Assembly (NCBI RefSeq): GCF_040807025.1
Contig: NC_090944.1
Location: forward strand, 1,826,068 to 1,890,067
Direction of reading: 5' to 3'
From: Struthio camelus
Taxonomy: Eukaryota; Chordata; Aves; Struthioniformes; Struthionidae
DNA: 64,000 bases
The notes below the pieces were generated by a model. The model saw only the letters and a list, made by a program, of their open reading frames with translations. It had not been told where the DNA came from and did no database searches. Made by a program: the position numbers and the translations under genes. Shown here one piece after another: positions 1 to 20,200 of the stretch. Each line of letters starts with the position of its first letter. The first letter of the stretch is position 1.

Positions 1-366
1 ACTCAGAGGTCTATCTAAATAATTCTTTTCGTGTGCTGCCTTTGCAAATAAGGGGAAGCAAGAACAATGTGTGTTTGAAAGCTCTTTTTGGAATCGTGAT
101 GTGTGTAATTAATTTGTCCCTTTATTAATGGGAAAGGCTGGTGGTTGTCCCCAGAACTTGCTTGAGAGCCTGGACAGGTGGGCAGCTGCCCTCTCCTCCT
201 GTTTCTGGAGTGCATCCGGGGAGGGGGGGATGCAATAATTGGTTGGATGGAAACTTGATGCACTTGTTTTCAGCTTAGTCTGCAAAGGTGTGTTACTGGG
301 CAGAAGGCAGCTCTAGCCCCATGGGGGCAGAGGCATAGGTTTAACAGTCGTTCTTTATGCTCGTAG
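1..366 (+). other. HADHB: HADHB intron (3' part)
   Basis: This is intronic sequence upstream of the first visible HADHB exon. It ends in an acceptor AG at 365-366. I see no exon-like stretch in it, and the minus-strand open frames here have no recognisable content. Confidence 0.7.
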
Positions 367-9379
<9,013 letters not shown>

Positions 9380-10140
9380 TGGAACAAGGGGCTGCTGAAT
9401 GGATATTCATACGTCCTGTGCCTTGCAATGCCATTTCAATAATCACATGTGTACAATCCTTCTGAGGATTTTTGGTGGTCTTTGTAAATATCTTCTAGCT
9501 ACTCAGAATACTACTAATGCTGCAGAATGCTACTGATAATTTTCAACCAATGAACACCCACTAGAAAATATTCCCTCTCCCTGGAAAAGTTACTATGGTT
9601 CTTAGTCTGTCGAGGGTCCTTGTAACTAAACAGATTTCCACTGTAGATCTTCTCCCCACCAAATCTTGCTAATAGGAAGAATGATTCCAAAACTTTGTAC
9701 AAAAAATTAAGTTTGGAGTTAAGGAGAACTGTAAAGTGTTGAAAGTCTGCAGGCTAAGATGTGAGCTGATGTGCCTTGTAGAGAGTAACAGTTATTTTGA
9801 GAAACAGATTCAAACTGAACAGGCTGACCTGGCCTGCGAGGAGGAAGTGGGCTGCAGGGTGTCAAAACAGCACTGGAATTAGCAAATTGCTTCTGAGAAA
9901 TGAGCGTCGCTGATGTTAGCCATAACATAGTGACAATACACCAGAAAAAACAGAAAGTTTGACCGTTTCTTTTCCCCCTTCTGCTTGCCTGCAGCATATG
10001 GACTTTTTCTGTGCTGTTTGTTCTGAGGGCTCTGTGCTCTGAGATGTTACCAGGTACCTGCTTACTGATCTCTTGAAAATGGGACACAGACTGTCTGAAA
10101 TCTGCCCAGAATTCACCTTGAGCTCCAGAGCCTAAATAAA
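9380..10140 (+). other. HADHB: HADHB 3' UTR with polyadenylation signal
   Basis: This follows the TAA at 9377-9379. A canonical AATAAA at 10135-10140 is the first good signal downstream, giving a 3' UTR of about 780 nt. Open frames in it are short and unrecognisable. Confidence 0.65.
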
Positions 10141-10582
10141 TCACCACAATGACATGTGTTTTGATGAGAGGGTTTTTTTTTTTTGATAATTCCTGCTTCT
10201 CTGTAATTCCCTAATTATGGATTTTCAGTGTCTAGCATTTTGAAAATGCAGGAACGCCACTGTGCCCTGCTCCTGCTGGCCGTGGCGGTACCTGGAAGCG
10301 GGCGTCGAGGTTGCCTCCCCGCCGCGTCACAGCGGCTGTTCCTGTGTTACTGAGAGTTTACAAGTAAAACGGGAGATGGGGAGCTGACCCAAGTCACGAT
10401 GCTGGGGCTGTGCTAGCCCTGTGGTGTCCCGCTAGACCGCGGCTCCTCTTTCCGAAGCTCAAAGTTAGAGGTGAGCACTCTCGACCGTTGTCTTTGAAAG
10501 CAGCTACATGTCCTCTTTAACCTTAACGTTTTAAAAGCAGCGGGTGGATGTCAGACAGGCCCAATCTTGTGCTTAAAGAGCC
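10141..10582. other. Intergenic, no gene seen
   Basis: There is a short poly-T run at about 10171 followed by unremarkable sequence. No splice-bounded open reading frame is recognised. Confidence 0.5.
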
Positions 10583-10662
10583 TGTCATTGGAGGTTGGAC
10601 TAGACGATCTCCAGAGGTCCCCTCCAACCTCGACCGTTCTGCGATGCTGTGTGATTCTGCGA
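10583..10662 (+). mobile_element. CR1 3' terminal fragment
   Basis: Only the last 75-80 bases of a CR1 remain: GGAGGTTGGACTAGACGATC, then TCCAGAGGTCCCCTCCAACC, then degraded GATTCTG repeats. It is more diverged than the copy in the HADHB intron, so probably older. Confidence 0.85.
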
Positions 10663-11290
10663 GTGTGAGGTTGTAACAGTCTCTCTCTGATGCCAACACA
10701 CAGAGATGTGCTACTTCAATATTTTGTAAGTTATCTTTCTTATATTTAAAAAACAAACAAACAAACAACCATGAAAACGCTGACAGGGACTGGCTGCTGT
10801 GCTGGAGCTGTTGGCGGCGGGCTGCTCTTCGCTGTTCCCTGCTGCAGCTGGTTGCCTGGGTGCGGGCGTGTGTATAAAATACATTTTACACAAAATGGAA
10901 AACAGTTGAGTTGATTTTTTTTTTTTTTTTGATTTCCGCCCTTCTTTGAAGGGACTGCGATGCGTCTTTAAGAACGTAAAGTTAAATCTGAAGCTCCTGA
11001 TTTCATCTTTTTCCCCAAAAGCAGAAGTTTCAAGGCTTTTATGATGTGAAAAAGGAGAAAAGTTCAAGGAAAGACTAGATGCCCTCCGCCAGCTGAAAGC
11101 CACCTACCTCTTCAGAAACCTGCCACATGGAAGCATTTTAGAAGAGAGAATTAGAAGGTGTTTGGAAGAGATTAAAGTTAGTCTATTAATAATGTGAGTG
11201 ATTATGTCCAGCTCTGTAATTGGCTAAATGCTGTGGGCTAGTTATGCTGAAATATCCAGAGCCGGTTTCCCGCGGAGGTTGAACAAGCAG
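10663..11290. repeat. Intergenic with simple repeats
   Basis: It contains an (AAAC)n run near 10750 and a T-run at 10915-10930. I see no gene. Confidence 0.5.
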
Positions 11291-12385
11291 GTCCTGAAAG
11301 GTGGAACGGGGCTTTCGAGGAGAACTCGTTAAAAAGGACTGCGGCTGCTGCGGGGGCTTTTCAGGGGACGGCGAGCTGTGGGCGACCGTACCCGTGGCAC
11401 GCAGCGGGGGGGCTCATCCCCGGTGGCGAAGCGTTGGGAGTACAGTGCTGCCCAGATACCAGGGTGACGGGCAGCAGCGCAAACTGAGAGCCACTGTGGG
11501 ATGGGGCTGCCCGGCCACTGGCTCTGGTGACCCCGTTAATGAACCCCCCCCCCCCCATTTGCAGGGAAGCTGGATCATCCCCAGGGGATCCCGCAGCACC
11601 GTCTATGGAGATGTGGGCGGCTGGGGTGGTGGGGCTGCTGCGCCGCGGGGAGTCCCGAAGTCACCCTCCTTCCCCATTTTGGGGAAGCCCAAAGGTGGAG
11701 TGTGCCAGCAGCTCCCGGCCCCGGCGACTGCCACCAGTTTTGCACCGTGGGGACCTGCGGTGACCCATGGAGGGATTGCTCCCGAATCCCTGCCGGAAGA
11801 AAGGCCGTCCCCGGCGGAGAGGAAGCCCTGCCTGCCGCAGGGCTGCCTGAGACCCTACCCGGCCGGGGCTCCCTCTGCTCCCCTGGTGCCGAAGGAGCCT
11901 GGGGCGTTTTGTGGGGAAAAGCCCGATGCTGAGGCTGGTTTTTGCAGCCTGCTTTGAGCTCCAGCTCATGTTTCCGGGCTCAGCTGAAAGGCACTTTCCT
12001 TTCTTCCTTTGCAAAGTGGCTCTACCGCTTCCCAGGAGGCCCCCGGGGAGGACCGCAGGGCCAGGAGGAAGGCGAGGGCCGGTGTTGTCCAGCGCCGGCC
12101 CCAGCCAGAGGCCTGGAGGGCAGCGCGGCAGCCCCAGCCCGCGAGCAGGCTTGCAGCCGTGGCGGCTGGTGCTCCCGTCGACCAGAGCAGGCAGAAAAAG
12201 AGCTAAAAACCAGAACGTGGGAGGAAATGCTGTCCCCCCTCTCCCAGCACACCCAGCCTCCCCCAGTGCTTAAATGGGAGCTGCCACAGGCTAAGGTGGA
12301 GGACGTCGAGGGAGTCCCAGTCCTGCTCTCTGTCCATGGAGCACCCACAGCCGGGCAGACCCCAGGCAGCCAGTCCTTCTGGCTG
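11291..12385. other. GC-rich intergenic block, no gene supported
   Basis: The block is strongly GC-rich, with a C-run at about 11545-11556. Open frames overlap on both strands (for example 11301-11957 plus and 11942-12493 plus), as expected from low stop-codon density. None resembles a family I know, and no splice-phase chain could be built. A promoter-type CpG island is possible but no adjoining gene supports it. Confidence 0.4.
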
Positions 12386-13115
12386 CCAAGCATCCCCCAG
12401 AGCTGCCTGAGCATCCCCCAGGGCCACCCGAGCATCTCACAGAGCCACCCAAGCACCCCCAGAGCCTCCCAAGCATCTCCTAGAGCTGCCTGAGCATCCC
12501 CCAGGGCCACCCGAGCATCTCACAGAGCCACCCAAGCACCCCCAGAGCCTCCCAAGCATCTCCTAGAGCTGCCTGAGCATCCCCCAGGGCCACCCGAGCA
12601 TCTCACAGAGCCACCCAAGCACCCCCAGAGCCTCCCAAGCATCTCCTAGAGCTGCCTGAGCATCCCCCAGGGCCACCCGAGCACCCCTAGGGCTGCCTGA
12701 GCATCTCACAGAGCCTCCCAAGCATCTCCCAGAGCCGCCTGAGCATCTTCCAGGGCCACCCGAGCATCTCACAGAGCCACTCAAGCACCCCCAGAGCCTC
12801 CCGAGCATCTCCCAGAGCTGCCTGAGCATCTCCCGGAGCTGCCTGAGCAGACCCCAGGGCTGGCCAAGCATCTGCAGGGCCGCTCGAGCATCCTCCAGAG
12901 CCTCCCCCAGGGCAGCCCGAGCATCTCTTGGAGCCATCCAAGCATCCCCCAGGGCCACCTGAGCAGACCTCAGAGCCTCCATCCCCCAGAGCCATCCAAG
13001 CATCCACCAGGGCCACACGAGCACCCCCAGGGCCTCCTGAGCATCCCCCAGTGCTGCCCAAATATCTCCTAGAGCCACCCGAGCATCTCCAAGGGGCCAC
13101 CTGAGCATCCCCAGC
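12386..13115. repeat. Minisatellite with 83-bp higher-order unit
   Basis: A roughly 21-bp module (AGCATCCCCCAGGGCCACCCG and relatives such as AGCATCTCACAGAGCCACCCA) is arrayed in sets of four making an 83-bp unit. Unit starts at 12411, 12494, 12577 and 12660 are exactly 83 apart and almost identical. Beyond about 12680 the modules continue but the four-module order decays. The long minus-strand frames across it (12563-13123 and others) are translations of the repeat. Confidence 0.9.
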
Positions 13116-13140
13116 GCCACCACGACGAGGACTGCGCGCA

Positions 13141-13337
13141 GTGAGGGGCGGTCGGGGGGCTGCGGGAGACTCTGGGGGGCTCCAGCTTCCTGGGAGCTCT
13201 GGGCAGCTGGGGACCTGGGGGGCTCCAGGAGACTTCAGGGGGCTCTGGGTGGCGAGGGGGCTGGGGGTCTTTGCGGGGCTCCACAGGGATGGGGGGCTCT
13301 GGGAGACTCCAGGGAGCTCTGGGTTCCCAGGTGCTCA
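13141..13337. repeat. G-rich minisatellite, left part
   Basis: Degenerate GGGGGCTCTGGGAG / GGGGCTCCAGG-type modules. The same kind of sequence resumes at 15158, so the CR1 between them split one array. Confidence 0.75.
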
Positions 13338-15157
13338 GAATCACAGAATCACAGAATCGTTTAGGTTGGAAGGGACCTCTGGAGATCATCTAGTCCAACC
13401 TCCCTGCTCAACCAGGGTCACCTAGAGCATATTGCCCAGGATCACATCCAGACGGGTTTTGAATTTCTCCAGGGAAAGAGGACTCCACCACCTCTCTGGG
13501 CAACCTGTTCCAATGCTCTGTCACCCTCACAGTGAAGAAGTTTTTTCTCAGGTTCAGATGGAACTGCCTGTGGTTCAGTTTCTGCCCATTGCCTCTTGTC
13601 CTGTTGCTGGGCACCACGGAGAAGAGGCTGGCCTCATCCTCTTGACACTCCCCCTTCAGATACTTGTACACCTTGATGAGATCCCCTCTCAATCTTCTCT
13701 TCTCCAGGCTGAACAGGCCCAGCTCTTGCAGTCTTTCTTCATAGGAGAGGTGCTCCAGCCCTCTAATCCTCTTGGTAGCCCTCCGCTGGACTCTCTCCAG
13801 GAGTGCCATGTCTCTCTTGTCCTGGGGAGCCCAGAACTGGACACTGTACTCCAGGGGAGGCCTCAGCAGGGCTGAGGAGAGGGGCAGGATCACCTCCCTC
13901 CACCTGCTGGCAACACTCTGCCTAATGCACCCCAGGATGCCATTGGCCTTCTTGGCCACAAGGGCACACTGCTGCCTCATGCTCAACTTGTTGTCCACCA
14001 GCACTCCCAGGTCCTTCTCGGCAGAGCTACTTTCCAGCAGGTCAACAACCCCCAGCCTGTACTGGTGCAGGGGATTATTCCTGCCTAGGTGCAGGACCTT
14101 GCACTTGCCTTTGTTGAACTTCAGGAGGTCCCCTCGGCCCAGCTCGCCAGCCTGTCCAGGTCCCTCGCAATGGCAGCCCAGTCTTCTGGTGTGTTAGCCT
14201 CTCCCCCCAGTTTAGTATCATCAGCAAACTTGCTGAGGGTGCACTCTGTGCCTTCCTCCAGGTCATTGATGAATATATTGAACAAGACTGGACCCAGGAC
14301 TGACCCCTGGGGGACACCACTAGCCACAGGCCTCCAACTTGACTCTGCGCCATTCACCATAACCCTCTGAGCTCGGCCAGCCAGCCAGTTCTCCATCCAC
14401 CTCACTGTCCACTCGTCTAGCCCACACTTCCTGAGCTTACCTAGGAGGATGTGATGGCAGACAGTGTCCAAAGCCTTGCTGAAGTCCAGGGAGACAACAT
14501 CCACTGCTTTCCCCTCATCTACCCAGCCAGTCATTCCGTCATAGAAGGCTATCAGATTGGTCAAGCATGATTTCCCTTTGGGGAATCCATGCTGACTACT
14601 CCTGATCATCTTCTTGTCCTCCAGTCCTCAGGCCCTTCTCCTGATCTCCAGGACCTTTCCAAGATGATGGAGAGTGGCCTAGCAATAACATCCGCCAGCT
14701 CCCTCAGCACTCGTGGGTGCATCCTATCAGGGCCCATGGATTTATGGATGTCAAGTTTGGACAAAAGATCTCTAACCTGATCCTCCTCAACCAAGGGGGA
14801 GTCTTCCTTTCTCCAGCCTTCCTCTCTTGTCTCCAAGGTCTGCAATTCCTCAGGACTGGCCTTAGCAGTGAAGACTGAAGCAAAGAAGGCATTCAGCAAC
14901 TCTGCTTTCTCTGTATCCTTCGTCACCAGGGCACCCGCCCCATTCAGCAGGGGGCCCACGTTTTCCCTAGTCTTCCTTTTGCCTCGGATGTATTTGAAGA
15001 AGGCCTTCTTGTTGTCCTTGACATCCCTTGCCAGATTTAATTCCAACTGGGCCTTAGCCTTCCTTGTCGCATCCCTGCACACTCTGACAACGTCCCTGTA
15101 TTCCTCCCAAGTGGCCTGCCCCCTTTTCCACATTCTGTGTACTTCCTTCTTCTCCAG
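13338..15157 (-). mobile_element. CR1 LINE, 5'-truncated, 1.8 kb
   Basis: The element lies on the minus strand. Its 3' tail is at the left (AATCACAGAATCACAGAATC in plus orientation). Its 5' truncation is at 15157, inside the region before the RT. Pol frames are 14606-15133, 14121-14609 (FADDTKLGG motif) and 13408-14004. A stop just ahead of 14609 and a frame change near 14121 break the polyprotein. It is almost identical to the 6429-7710 copy over their shared length. Confidence 0.95.
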
Positions 15158-16035
15158 GTGACTAGGAGGCTCTGGGGGGCTCTGGGGGGTGCCAGGGTCA
15201 CAGGGGCTCTGGGCAGCCGTGGGGCTCCAGGAGGCTCTGATGGGCTGGGGGTGTCCAGGTGCTGGGGGGCTCCGAAAGGCTGGGGAGCTCCGGGGACTGG
15301 GGGGGCTCCCGGAGGAGGTGAGGGTCCTCAGGCGCTGGGGCTCTCTGACAGGTTGTGGGCCTTTGAGCAGTTGGGGGGGTCTCTGGGGTGCCAGGGTGCA
15401 CTGACAGGCTCCAGGGCTCTGGGGGGGGAGGGGGCTCTGGGAAGTTGGGGGGGGTCTTTAGGTGCTGGGATGCTCTGGCAGGCTGCAGGGCTCTGGGGAG
15501 CTGGGGGGGTCTCTGTGCACCAGGGCACTCTGGCAGGCTGTGGGGTTCTGGGGGGCTCTGGGGAATTGGGGGGATTCCCAGGTGCTGGGATGCTCCAACA
15601 GGCTGTGGGGGGCTCCAGGGGGCTGGGGAGTCTCCATGCCCCAAGGTCCCTGAGTGGTTGCAGGGGACTGGGGAGCTCTGGGTGCTGAGCAGCTCTTGGG
15701 GGGCCAGGAGGCTCTGGGGTTGAGGGTCTCTGGGCGCTGGAGCTTTGGTGGGCTTCAGGGCACCAGAGGATGGGGAGGGTCTTGGGAGCTCAGTGGACTT
15801 TGAGGGGGCTGAGGGATGCTGGGGGTCTCCAGGGGCTTGGTGGGCTCCAGGGGCTGGGGTGCTCCAGGAGATTGGGGAGCTCTGGGAGCCGGGGGGCTCC
15901 AGGGGACTCTAGGGTCCAAGGGTCTCTGGGGTGCTCTGAGCACCAGGGCGCTCAGGGGACTGGGGAGCTCCAGGGCACTTGGGGGGGGGGGCTCAGGGAG
16001 CTCTGGGGGGCTGCAGGGGGCTCCATGACACCCCA
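15158..16035. repeat. G-rich minisatellite, right part
   Basis: This continues the modules of 13141-13337: irregular 20-60 bp units built from GGGGGGCTCTGGGG, GGTGCTGGG and CTCCAGGGG elements. One strand is extremely G-rich with many runs of four or more G. The long frames in it (such as 15137-15688) translate the repeat and are not genes. Confidence 0.85.
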
Positions 16036-17074
16036 AAGGTCTTTGGGGGACACCCCCGGGACAGGGCACTGACTGTGGGGGAAAGATCCCCCCTGATGGG
16101 GCTGTGACCCTTGGCTTCCCAAACCCTGCATGCCTGCACCCCAAAAAGTGCTCTCTTGGGGTCCTCAGTGTCCCCTCACCATGCCAGACCCTGCCCAAGG
16201 ACAGCGCGGCGTGTGGGTCCCTGGCTGCACGGGCCGCCGGGGCCCCGGGGTGGACCCCGCGGGATGCTCCCCCGGGGAAGGGCAGCTGGGGCTTGGCGTT
16301 GGTAGCAAGTTTCTTGTACAGGGACCAACTCTTGGCACAACGCTGAGTATTTCTTGGGTTTATTTAGGCAACTTGTTTTTTCTTGTGCACGTTGCCAACC
16401 TGCGAGCCTTGCCCGCCGGAAAAGCAGGCGCCCGCCCTCCGGTGCTTGCCTGCTCTTGCACGGCTCCCCCCTACCCCAGCCCTGGCGCCACTGGGCAGAA
16501 AGGAGATGAGGACGTTGCATGCTCCGGCCCCGGCACGAAAATTAAAGAGTTATTTAGCTAATCCACCCTAAATGCTCAGTTAATAGTCTTTCGCCAAGAA
16601 AAGCTCTTAGCGGGCAGCCACGCACGCCTGGGAGGAGCTGGTGCTGGAAGGAGCTTGCAATGGGCTGGAGTCTCTCCAGGCGGGACCCCCACGGTGCAGC
16701 CCCACCATCCACCCCTGCAGGCCCTGCTGCCTGGTGGGGCTGGGAACGGGGCACAGGCTCAGCCGTCCCCGTTCTTCACCCCGTCCCAGCCGGGTGGGTC
16801 GCTGGTGCCGGGGGCATGGCGCGCTTGCGCCGGGAGGGGAGCCCCGTGCCCACAGAGGCGCCCGGCCGCCACGTGCAGCTCTCTGCCTTGGGTGCCGACC
16901 ACGTCTGGGAGCTGTGGCCATCCATCCAGCGTTTGCCAGGTGGAGAAGGGCGCTCAGGGGCTTCAAGACCCTCCTTCCTTTAGCCCAGCACGGTGTGCCT
17001 GCTCCTGCAGCCGACCTGGCCCTGGCCCTGCAGCGTCACGCCTGGCAGCGAGGGCAAGTGGGAGCCGAAGAGCG
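16036..17074. other. GC-rich intergenic, no gene supported
   Basis: Long frames overlap on both strands (16641-17669 and 16655-17542 plus), but they run straight into the tandem repeat at 17075 and have no recognisable domain. No splice or start context favours any one of them. Confidence 0.4.
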
Positions 17075-17266
17075 TGCGGGTATGTGCATACACGTGTGCA
17101 GGTATGTGCATGTGGGGGTATGTGCATGCATGTGTGCAGGTATGTGCATGCGTGTGTGGGTACGTGCATGTGTAGGTATGTGCATGCGCGTGTGCAGGTA
17201 TGTGCATGTATGGGCATGTGCATGCACATGTGCAGGTATGTGCATGCGCGTGTGCAGGTATGTGCA
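17075..17266. repeat. TGTGCATG/TGCAGGTA tandem repeat
   Basis: About ten copies of an 18-22 bp alternating purine-pyrimidine module (GTATGTGCATGCGTGTGTG, TGTGCAGGTATGTGCATG). The Cys- and His-rich frames here come from the repeat. Confidence 0.85.
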
Positions 17267-20200
17267 GCTCAGGTCATGTCATCTCGTCACTCGGTGCCGC
17301 TCACTCCTCTTTTCCCACCCGGAGTGGGTGGCGAGGGGCTGGAGCAGGACCGCAAGCGAGCCCCAGGCAGGGATTCACCCTGCTCCGGCTTTTGTGCTTT
17401 CATCGTTCGAGTGCGGCTTGCTGACGCTGTTTATCTGCGGGATGGTGAACGCAGAGGCCCTTCACCGTGGTGCACGGCAGGTTTTATTGCCCTGTTCAGC
17501 GGCTCCTGCTGCCGGCGCTTCCCGCTGCCCGTCCTTCTGTGATTTGGACCCGGCAGGGGCGAAGAGACATTTCCCCGCTACCTGCGCATCCAAGCGGAGA
17601 AAGAAACAGCTGCCGAAAGCAGCTTTCACTAACTTGTGCGACTCAAGGTCGCTAGAGAGGATGGCATGAGTTGCTCTGCCCCTCCGGAGCTCAAGCACCA
17701 CACCGGAGAGCGCCGAGACACCCTCCTCTCCTGACTGTCCCACGAGCTCATCCTTTAGCGTGTGTCTGCTGCAATTAAAACTGCAGATGTGTAGGGACAG
17801 CAGAACTGGTTGAGACCAGGTGGGATCTTGTCCTCTTGGAGCATCAGCCCCCGCCAGCAATCAAACTGACAGCTTGTCCCCAGGGTGCATCTGGGGGCCT
17901 CCTTCCCCGCTGGGAGAGCATCAGCACACTGGGAACGCTCCCACCGCGCAGATCACCCCGCAGACCTGCTGCAGCCTAGGAGAGACCACAGCTCCATCTG
18001 CACCTTGTCCTGCCTTTGATCATGACCATCATCAGCCTCCTCAGAGCAAGGGGCTGGCAGCCAAGTGCTGAAGCTAGGGGATAGCCCTGGAGCTAGAAGC
18101 AGTGCATGCCTTGAAAGCAGGAGATGTAGAGCTCTCAGGTTAGCAGGCAGGAGTTAATCTACTATTCAGAGCCACCTTGTTGGGCTGTTCTTTTTTTTAA
18201 AGAGTCATTTTAAAGGCCAACAGGCCATAAATCCCCTCAGTTTCCTAGCTCTTGAGCTGTTTCACAGCCTATTTGCAGATGAAAAGCTTCACAGTGGTAT
18301 CAGGACACCCCCCCAAGCAGCTTTGCAGGTGGTGTGCTCTGTGCCAGGTCCATCTGGACATGCCTAATTTCCTGGTGTGGTCGGGAAGGGGGTTCAGCAT
18401 GCTCTGGGGAGCTGAATCAGGTGGCCATGGTGGGCAAGGATGGCTGGGCTGCATAAGAGGTCATCCTGGGTGAGAGCAAAGGTCCTTAATTCTTGTCGTG
18501 GAAGAGATGATACCCAGTTAGTCTCCACCCGCGCTCTCCAAGACACTCATGATTTGGTGGCCCTCTATCCTATTTCCAACTCACTTGTCTCTGTTCCACA
18601 CCTGACTCCTAGTTTACAAGCTCTGTGGTGCCTCTGCAGTCCTGCCACCCTGGAGAGAAGTGGCAGAGGCCTGGGTATCTGCCTGCCATGTGCTGGAAGA
18701 TGGAACTAATGCTGAATTAGGATGGAAAAGCCTGGTGTTGGCAGCCAATACAAACTCACTGCTGGTAGCTGGTTCCTGAATTAGGATTCAGCGTTCAGCT
18801 CCCTGCGGGAAGACAAAGCACGAGCAGCACTAGATGTTGACTGCAGCCAGATGTTCTCCTTGGCCTGGGGCTCTGCAGGGTAGAAAGGGTGTAAAACTTG
18901 TGCTTATGCTCCAGGAAAAGGGTTATTCCCCCTGTAACAACCAAGAGCAGTCTGAACCCTTGGCTTTCGGAGGTGCTCAGCAGGAGCAAGTGCCACATGG
19001 CCAGTCTGTGTCTCCTGCCCACCCACCTGCGGTGGGTTCGGTAGATAATAATGAGTGACTGTGAACCGCTCCCGAGCAGCATCTTCCTGGTAGAAGGCTG
19101 CGTGGCTGGTCTGAGGGTCTGACCCTCACTTGACACAGCCAGGCAGTTTGGCTTTTGAAGGGAAGCAGATGGATCCCGCAGCCCTGCGCCATTCCCATTC
19201 TGGTTCCTATTGAAATGGGCTTCTTTAAGCCCAGCAACTCCTCTTCCTGGCCACATGGGCTGCTTCCTGGGGTCAGAAGGCCGGGGCTACTTTGCATACA
19301 CATTTGCATAACTCTTTTTAATCCCTTAGAAAAACACCGCGGCTAACCAGCACAAGAAAGCTCCCTAAATAGTGCCTGGAGGTGTGCGGTGAATGCCAAC
19401 TAGTTCTGCGGCGCCGTACTGTACTTACGCTCCAGCCTATTAATGCATCACACCTTGCAGGAGCAGATCTTGCTCCTGACATATCCATGCTGAGCAGCAA
19501 CATCTCGACAGGCCATTAAACCACTAGCCAGATTTTAATAATTCTGCGGAAGCACAGGGAAACTTCACCAGCTTTTATCTATTTGTATTTGAGTGATGCT
19601 GGCGAGCCCAGAGCAGCCCTCTTCCCATGGAGAGCAGGGGAGAAATCGCCACTATGGGAGCCAGGGAATGGACTCAAGTGGTGGCCCGGAAGAAGAGCAA
19701 GAAGTAATGTCCTAAAACTGCTGTGAGGAGATTTGGGGCAGCTGTGAGCAAAGGCTGTGTGAGGATGGGGATATCTGCCTGCTGGGAGGGCTGGCTGGGA
19801 GACATGGGAGCACCGGACCTGCTGGTTTCAAGCAATAGGGAGATGGGGGCCGTTCAGGAAGGGTTTAGGTAAAGCTGGTCAGGTCTCAGGACAGGGCCTG
19901 GGGAAGATGGCTGGGGGATTTGGGGTTCTCCTGCTCTGTCTCCTCTCCTCCAGAAGCGTTTGTGTCTTTGCATCAGCGTTATGGCTTCGTGAGCACCCGG
20001 AGCTGAAGGCTATCAGAGACTGTGGTCTGCCTGAACCAGATACCTTCCTGAAATTTGTGGGGACATAGCTGTTCTGGGTTGCCATTTAGTTGCAGTGACC
20101 AACGGGTCCAAAAGTCACTGCAAGGTGAAGACGCATACGGGCTGGAACTCATCTCAGGACGTACAGATATCTACAGCCTCCATCAGAGCTTGTTGCCTGC

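Noticed and set aside
11301..11957. A 218-codon frame in GC-rich DNA
   Set aside because: Overlapping frames of similar length exist on both strands. There is no family resemblance, and it includes the long C-run.
12022..13123. Long minus-strand frames across the 83-bp minisatellite
   Set aside because: They have the repeat's period and composition, and equivalent frames exist in several phases.
13432..14370. Plus-strand frames opposite the 13-15 kb CR1 (and minus-strand frames opposite the 6-7 kb CR1)
   Set aside because: They are antisense shadows of the CR1 pol frames; the same shadow proteins appear at both copies.
15137..15723. Gly/Leu-rich frames in the G-rich minisatellite
   Set aside because: They are translations of a G-run repeat without start context or a domain.
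16641..17669. A 342-codon frame with a Cys/Val-rich centre
   Set aside because: Its centre is the TGTGCATG repeat, and a second frame of 295 codons overlaps it. Low stop density explains both.
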